From Ceriagrion tenellum (lineage: Eukaryota; Arthropoda; Insecta; Odonata; Coenagrionidae): a stretch of 64,000 bases of DNA. The DNA lies in NCBI GenBank assembly GCA_963169105.1, contig OY720633.1:37588795-37652794 (forward strand), in the 5' to 3' direction. Below are positions 59,301 through 64,000 of the stretch, one piece after another. The position numbers and the translations under genes were made by a program. Under the pieces are notes generated by a model. It was not told the origin of the DNA. It searched no databases and worked only from the letters and a program-made list of their open reading frames with translations. The stretch's first letter is position 1; every line of letters begins with the position of its first letter.

Positions 59301-61690
59301 AACTTGCATCAATTGATGTCATTATAAATTAGCACACATGTATTTTAATTAAACTGGAGATGCGATGGTATGATGATATAAGCATGAAGCCAAAAAATAC
59401 TATGTTAAAGTCCCTCACCGAATTTATTAGCTGAAAATAGTGGCATGCAGAGGATTCAAGTATTCCATTTTCCGAATGTGCATTTTTAATTTTGTACTTT
59501 TAGTGAGAAATTATTAAGATGACAGATATTAATACATTTTTATAAGAAATTTGACTACTGTAACTGGGAAACTAATTTCGAAAAAACTAAATTATAGTTT
59601 TCCATTTTCAATATGCGTGAAGTAAACATTTGCGATTTCGATGGAAATCAACCTTAATAATAATTTAAATGGGAATGGCAGATGGAAAATTATTTTCAGT
59701 TAAACAATCGTCATTTGTCTAACGAACAGTATATCTGTGAATGGTAGTCGTTTCAGTTTACCGGAGGATCACGATAAAAATAATTAGTCTAACTTAAAGG
59801 CGGTCGTTTACTATGCTGATATATTCTTGAGAGAATTGAATCCAATGATAGAAGCGTAAAGAAGGATTAGCTGCTACTTAATATATTTCATAGTGTAATA
59901 TATTCCAACGGATAATAATTATTAATACAACGTGGGTTTCATTTTTATTATTCAGGGGTCGGGGTTTAATTAGTTCTGATTGTAACACTATCGACTGGAG
60001 TTCTATAGAAAAGATAGAAATTCAATTGGTAGGATGAGAGGGAATTGAATAGAAAATGGCTTTTTGGAAACTACGGAAGCACAAGGGTATGAGCAAGAGA
60101 ATGATTCATGTAATGAATAAAGGAATAACATATCCAAATGTATGAAATTATAACCATTACTAGGATATAATAATACAGACAGAGGAGATATAACGACGCA
60201 TATACCCCTTGTTTATATAAATCTTATGCAAAATATAAAATTTCATCAATTTAGGGTATATAAATAGAGACATACACAGTGGCAAAGTTTCCTTTTTACG
60301 GTGTGGAAAAAAAGTGAAAATAGGCATTACTTTTTTCCATAACTAATTTGGATAAATAAGTGAGCGCTTTGAAAACTGAGTTGACAAGAGAGAATTTGTG
60401 AATTACGTCTGAGAAGAGTAATGAACTCGTTTTGGTGCTTGTTTGTGATGCAATATCGCATTTGGGATCTCGGATCTGTTTGCTTTGTTGGCAGAGTTAG
60501 GATGCTCCGAAAAAGAAAGTACTTACAATTTCGTCAGCCGTAGGGAGAAATGAGCTTCATGGGTACTTGTTTTATTGACTATTTCCGGAGAAGAGCGTCA
60601 GAGAAGGTCATTTGCTCCAAGTAGGAGAGGTGGGTGGACTGGTAAGAGAAGAATTGCCCGAGGAATGGAGGAAGAATAACAAATAATGGGATATTTATGA
60701 AAGGCACGGTTATACGATACATCCGATGGAAGGAGTACTAACGCTTAGTTACTATTCTGTAGCGTAGAGATCAGGATTTCAAGGAAAATATTTTCCGGAA
60801 CTTGCTGGATTTAAAGCAAGACCCTCGAGGTGGAAAGCAGATATTCTAACCAAAACCTCAACTCCATCGCCTCCATCCAGTCTGGCGAAATATTTCGCGT
60901 TCTACCTTCATGAATGCTTTGCGTCATATTGTTGGCGAAGAATGGCAAAACATGGCAAAAAACAAAAGATGGAAAATCTAAGGATGCAACCTCGTTTTTG
61001 AACTCCCTGAACTTACTTATTTTGGTGGAAAAGAGAGGGTTCTCTGAATGAGGAATTATTTGTTGTCACATTGATAGCAGGAAAGAAGGAGATGAACGGG
61101 CATTTGGGCTCTACTAATGTTTAATGGCGCTTTCGAGGGAGTTTTAACTACACCAGGAAAGAGGCTTGCATCGATTGATATTGTCGGCTAATTGCTAGAT
61201 AATTCTGTTTTTAGTATCCTATTATTCCTGCGTTTAAAATATAGTAAAGTTGGTTTCTATCTATCAATGTAGGAATATTATCAGAAATAAAAAGATCGTA
61301 AAAGTGGCTCCAGCAGATAAATTTCGAGAGCGCGGTGAAGGGGAATAATACAAAAAACAACCAACTCATGCGTCGAGAAATGAAATATTTGATTTTTTTA
61401 AGTCATGTCTCATGATACTAGGTTTCTTAAAACATTTTTGTGACCGTTTTGACCGCAGAGGATTCCCTACCCTTTTAATGAATGGCTACCTAGTAGGCTG
61501 CGGAGTTTACCACCAGTAGGATACGAGCGGAGTTTACCCTGCGGTCCACTTGGATTGTCGACCCTTCACGACCCTCCATAGTCATAGTAAAGTCCTCTCG
61601 CAGTTTGTAAATTTCCATTGACATTTTCTAAAAGATATCTCGTCCCAATAAAAATGGCTCAGTAAGGTACAAGTTGACTGTTACCTTCAT
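52786..61690 (-). CDS. Secreted glycine-rich structural-type protein, gene 2 (three exons)
   Basis: Predicted secreted protein. Exon 1 gives Met-Lys (61690-61685), exon 2 (57841-57790) gives VLLVAVVLIAAVTNVLA, and exon 3 (53366 downward) gives the mature chain starting GYLGG. Joined, the first 19 residues form a typical signal peptide with cleavage after NVLA. The mature chain has runs of GGGGGY, GGGGGW(R/K), a YKVVSVGSFGGGHG insert and GFGGGYGGGHGG toward the end; it has almost no acidic residues. Such Gly/aromatic/basic repeats suggest a cuticle, secretion or adhesive matrix protein, or a Gly-rich antimicrobial peptide; the sequence cannot decide. About 212 residues if read to the TAA at 52788-52786. 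Introns are 3.8 and 4.4 kb, and splice phases (0, then 1) match gene 1. Confidence 0.85.
53367..57789. other. Intron 2 of gene 2
   Basis: 4,423 bp. 53.92-54.33 kb aligns with 6.72-7.16 kb of unit 0. Holds the SINE at 55.4 kb. Minus-strand frames at 56,183-56,672 look somewhat protein-like but contain stops between them, and I recognise no family. Confidence 0.6.
55425..55660 (+). mobile_element. tRNA-derived SINE
   Basis: A tRNA-like head has an A-box-like GGTAGCTAAGACACTCGG (55434-55451) and a good B box GGTTCACATCC (55471-55481), then CTGGTCAAGGCGAATAATTTTTCC, a body start shared in part with 40,665-40,695 (ggttctggtcaaggcaaaagaattttcc). Inserted in intron 2 of gene 2. The right end and target duplication were not resolved. 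Confidence 0.6.
57790..57841 (-). CDS. Gene 2 exon 2, signal-peptide microexon
   Basis: 52 nt between TTCTACTCCTCAG and GTTTGT. Encodes VLLVAVVLIAAVTNVLA plus one base of the next Gly codon. Almost identical to the gene 1 exon while the flanking introns are much more diverged, which is what protein-level constraint predicts. Confidence 0.9.
57842..61684. other. Intron 1 of gene 2
   Basis: 3,843 bp. 60.42-60.68 kb aligns with intron 1 of gene 1 (36.60-36.90 kb). No nested gene or complete transposon seen. Confidence 0.6.
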
Positions 61691-61838
61691 GGTTGAAAAC
61701 TCCGCTTCGGAGATGCTGCTAAGAAGTCCACGCGAAATGCAATCCTCTCACACCAGGATTTCACGCGGTGATCTCTCTTTCTCGAAGAAAATCCTTTTCC
61801 TGGGGTCGCCTTCGAAGAGCAGTCTTCGAAGTCCACTT
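61685..61838 (-). CDS. Gene 2 exon 1 (5' UTR plus ATG AAG)
   Basis: ATG at 61690-61688 and AAG at 61687-61685, then donor GTAACA, slightly weaker than GTAAGT in gene 1. The 5' UTR is estimated to reach about 61,838 from the TATA position. The ATG context CAACC ATG is acceptable. Confidence 0.72.
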
Positions 61839-61861
61839 CCACCTTCACTGCAAGCAGCGCG

Positions 61862-61869
61862 CCTTTATA
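61862..61869 (-). promoter_or_regulatory. TATA box of gene 2 (TATAAAGG)
   Basis: Minus strand GGAATATAAAGGCGCGC. Conserved with gene 1 at 38,001-38,008, degenerate in unit 0 near 10,036-10,046. Confidence 0.75.
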
Positions 61870-62640
61870 TTCCAAATGGTTCGCTCCCCCCACCACCCTT
61901 CTCTAACGGCCTTCCCCTACCACCCCCGCCCCCTCCCGCTCCAACCCCCCACTCCCACCTCACCACCTCTTGCTCACGGAGGATTCTCCCCTTCTCTCGT
62001 CGAATCCACCCGCGTCCTCCCTCCCCACCCCCTCTTCTCCAACCGAGAGAGTGAGTGAGTGTGGTGAGAGCCTCTTTTTGTCTGCGATACCCTTCGTCAT
62101 CCGCACTACTCCTACCGGGACCCCTCTGCAAAGCATACGGTGTCCTCCATCTGTCGAACCACATCGGATCATCTCATTTTAACCTTGAAGAACGGTGAGA
62201 GGGGGATGATGTTGTTCCTACGGGGGCGCCAGTGGCCATCGGATGGATAGGGTGTGAGGAGATGGGATGGCCATGTATTCGCGAATCTTTTATGGGTGCA
62301 ATAGAAAGAGACCGGATCGTAAAGCGGATCCTCTTAGTGTGAAAGGTCTCTTGACGAAGTTCAGCATGCACCAGGGTATTCGCCACTCATTTGGGATCAG
62401 TGGACAGCTACCATAGACTCTAGGGAACGATCCAGGTTATCTGAGCTGTCATTAGACAATAGCGCATAAAAATATTCTTGCTATCTTTGTGGAATTTTGT
62501 TGACATGCTTAAATGATTTATTATTGTAAATTTCCCTCTGTTTTTATATTTGACGCAACCTGATCTGTTTTAACGCCTCTACGCCATTATCAAAGGATAT
62601 TCCTGGGGTTTTATTTTGCATTTAAAGGAGAAATGAAGAA
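61870..62640 (-). promoter_or_regulatory. Conserved upstream region of gene 2
   Basis: Pyrimidine-rich on the plus strand up to 62,040, then 'gtctgcgatacccttcgtcatcc', 'acccctctgcaaagcatacggtgtcctccatctgtc' and further blocks shared with gene 1 (38.0-38.5 kb) and partly with unit 0 (10.0-10.3 and 11.8-12.1 kb). Open frames on both strands here are low complexity and not conserved. Confidence 0.5.
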
Positions 62641-63271
62641 GTTTCATTCGAATTGACATGCCCGCTGAAATAGACACGCCTTATCGACTAACAGCGAATC
62701 AAGCGGCATAATTATTTTATAAATGTAAATTTTTACGAGTTTCATTCTCGTGTTCAATTTTTTAGGCAATACTACTGTTTTGAAGCGACCACACGTCTAA
62801 ATCGCAGCCAACAAAAAATGTTGCCAACCCCACTCAATAAACGAAAGTTAATAAATTGTACTAGTACTTGTGTTTACACATGTCCTCTACTCAGTGTTTA
62901 CTTCTATCTTAGCCATTTTAAAACTGGCCCAAAAACGCAATTGAAATTACATAGATTTACAGTTCAGAAAGAAGGTGGTGTATTAGGATGTATTTTTAGT
63001 TCTGGAATAACATGCCTCTATGCCTCTCTTGGGTAAAATGTACTCTGGGTTGCTATCCATATTTACTGAGCATTGAGATGGAAAAAAAATCAATGCATAA
63101 AACTGTTTTATCTTTAAAATTTCTATCAAATGACTGCAGTTATTGCAGGCAAATCGAAACAAAAGTGTCGGGTATTTCAGTGATAACTTGTTATAGCTAG
63201 GAAGCTTTTTACTGGTTTATTCGACTATCATCCCGATATAACTGTCTCAATAAAACTTTCCAATAGTTTAA
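62641..63271. other. Intergenic DNA, nothing recognised
   Basis: AT-rich with no gene-like frame and no obvious repeat partner inside the window. Confidence 0.4.
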
Positions 63272-63463
63272 AATCTTTGAGTGCGGTATGACGTGATATC
63301 ACGTCATGGATATCATGAGTGTTTCAGCTTTCCCTAGGGGGCCTAGTGTGAGTTCCCTAGTGAAAGCTGGAACACTCTCGGTACCCTTGACGTGATATAA
63401 CGTCATCAGCACCAGCGTAAAGACAACCATGACGTGATATCACGTCATGCCGCACTCAAAGGG
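63272..63463. mobile_element. piggyBac-like MITE with TTAA flanks
   Basis: A foldback of about 190 bp flanked by TTAA (63268-63271 and 63464-63467). The right end reads CCCTTTGAGTGCGGCATGACG inward and the left TCTTTGAGTGCGGTATGACG. TTAA targets and CCCTTTG-type ends are piggyBac traits. The self-palindrome ATGACGTGATATCACGTCAT occurs intact near each end (63288-63307 and 63429-63448), a third imperfect copy lies near 63,389, and an inner hairpin (AGCTTTCCCTAG / CTAGTGAAAGCT) lies in the middle. No coding capacity. Confidence 0.75.
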
Positions 63464-63479
63464 TTAAGCAGCTTATCAC

Positions 63480-64000
63480 TAAAATAAGCACTCTTGGATT
63501 GCAAGATTAATGACGAGAGTTCATCCTGTTTGTTTTGACTTACGTGTTTTCGAGCCAACCTCCTTTACAAGGTGGGTGACCTTGCGTGTGCGATTTTTCT
63601 CGGAGTGCTGTTCGCCTGTGCTTTTCCACACATTCTTTTTTTGTCTCACTCTCTTGAGATTTTCTCTCACGGACACAGGACCGCATCATCTCCCATCTCT
63701 CAGCACTGTGAGAGAATGCACTGGCCTCATGGGATTATGATTGCGAAGTCCCGGCCGAACTAGGCAAGAGTGCAGTGAACCTATCAGCTTGTAATTGAGG
63801 TTAAAAATTTGTTAATTGCGCTTCTTAGACTGAATTTGCTTTTATTGGCATTTTTGTCATATCGAGATATCGCATCCCTATCCCTTTTAATCCAATAACC
63901 TATGTAATCAATACAAATTTCGTATTCTATCCAGTTTTTTAAATATTTCCGCCAATTTTAAGCTCTCCCGGAAGGAATACTTATGAAGAAGATAATTTCT
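63480..64000. repeat. Upstream segment of unit 2
   Basis: 63,500-63,800 matches 38,690-39,010 upstream of gene 1, sharing 'cctgtttgtttt', 'cgagcca', 'gagaatgcac.....catggga' and 'gcagtgaacc'. The MITE just before it is absent from unit 1. Nothing coding is conserved. Confidence 0.6.

Noticed and set aside
61674..62182. Pro-rich and Arg-rich frames upstream of gene 2
   Set aside because: Low-complexity pyrimidine-rich promoter DNA, not conserved as protein in the gene 1 or unit 0 copies.
1..64000. CRISPR array, operon-type gene cluster, rRNA or LTR retrotransposon
   Set aside because: No regularly spaced repeats, no bacterial gene density or ribosome binding sites, no rRNA-like sequence, and no long direct terminal repeats with TG..CA ends were seen.

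Overview
This is an AT-rich, intron-bearing, repeat-dense eukaryotic window. It is most likely arthropod and probably insect. The evidence is long introns with GT..AG sites, TATA-box promoters, a signal-peptide plus glycine-rich secreted protein gene family of the cuticle or secretion type, non-LTR retrotransposon remains whose ORF1 carries an FP-like RNA-binding domain, tRNA-derived SINEs, small palindromic MITEs, and a Transib DNA transposon. I cannot name the species. There is no bacterial-style gene organisation. Most short open frames on either strand are chance frames or antisense shadows of the Gly-rich exons.

Layout. (1) 1-3.3 kb: intergenic DNA with an 80-bp dispersed repeat pair and a 40-bp palindrome. 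(2) 3.7-12.2 kb: a decayed copy (unit 0) of the glycine-rich gene. It keeps a stub of exon 3 at 3.7 kb, intron-related sequence interrupted by a 555-bp near-identical inverted repeat (6.92-9.09 kb), and a degenerate promoter and exon 1 at 9.86-10.1 kb. (3) 14.1-22.8 kb: repeat block A, interrupted by a complete 3,410-bp Transib transposon (16,525-19,934) with an intact 691-aa RAG1-like transposase. (4) 23.1-23.9 kb: broken LINE ORF1. (5) 24.6-31.6 kb: block B, a paralogue of block A without the Transib but with a LINE 3' fragment and a palindromic insertion. (6) 32.97-38.0 kb: glycine-rich gene 1 (minus strand, three exons), carrying one nonsense codon. (7) 39.8-50.8 kb: block C, a paralogue of block B. 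(8) 52.8-61.9 kb: glycine-rich gene 2 (minus strand, three exons), open throughout. (9) 62-64 kb: conserved upstream DNA and a piggyBac-like MITE.

The order gene0-A-B-gene1-C-gene2 shows that the locus grew by large tandem segmental duplications. The paralogous blocks serve as internal empty-site controls for the Transib, LINE and palindrome insertions. The two genes share the same design. Exon 1 carries a 5' UTR and only ATG AAG. Exon 2 is 52 nt and encodes the hydrophobic core of a signal peptide. Exon 3 encodes a Gly/Tyr/Trp-rich mature chain.

The most notable item is the Transib. It is intact, and its 36-bp perfect terminal inverted repeats start with CACAGTG, the heptamer of V(D)J recombination signals. 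An A-rich nonamer-like block follows after exactly 23 bp, and the element is flanked by a GC-rich 5-bp target duplication (CGGTG). It is a structurally complete relative of the ancestor of RAG1 and its recombination signals.
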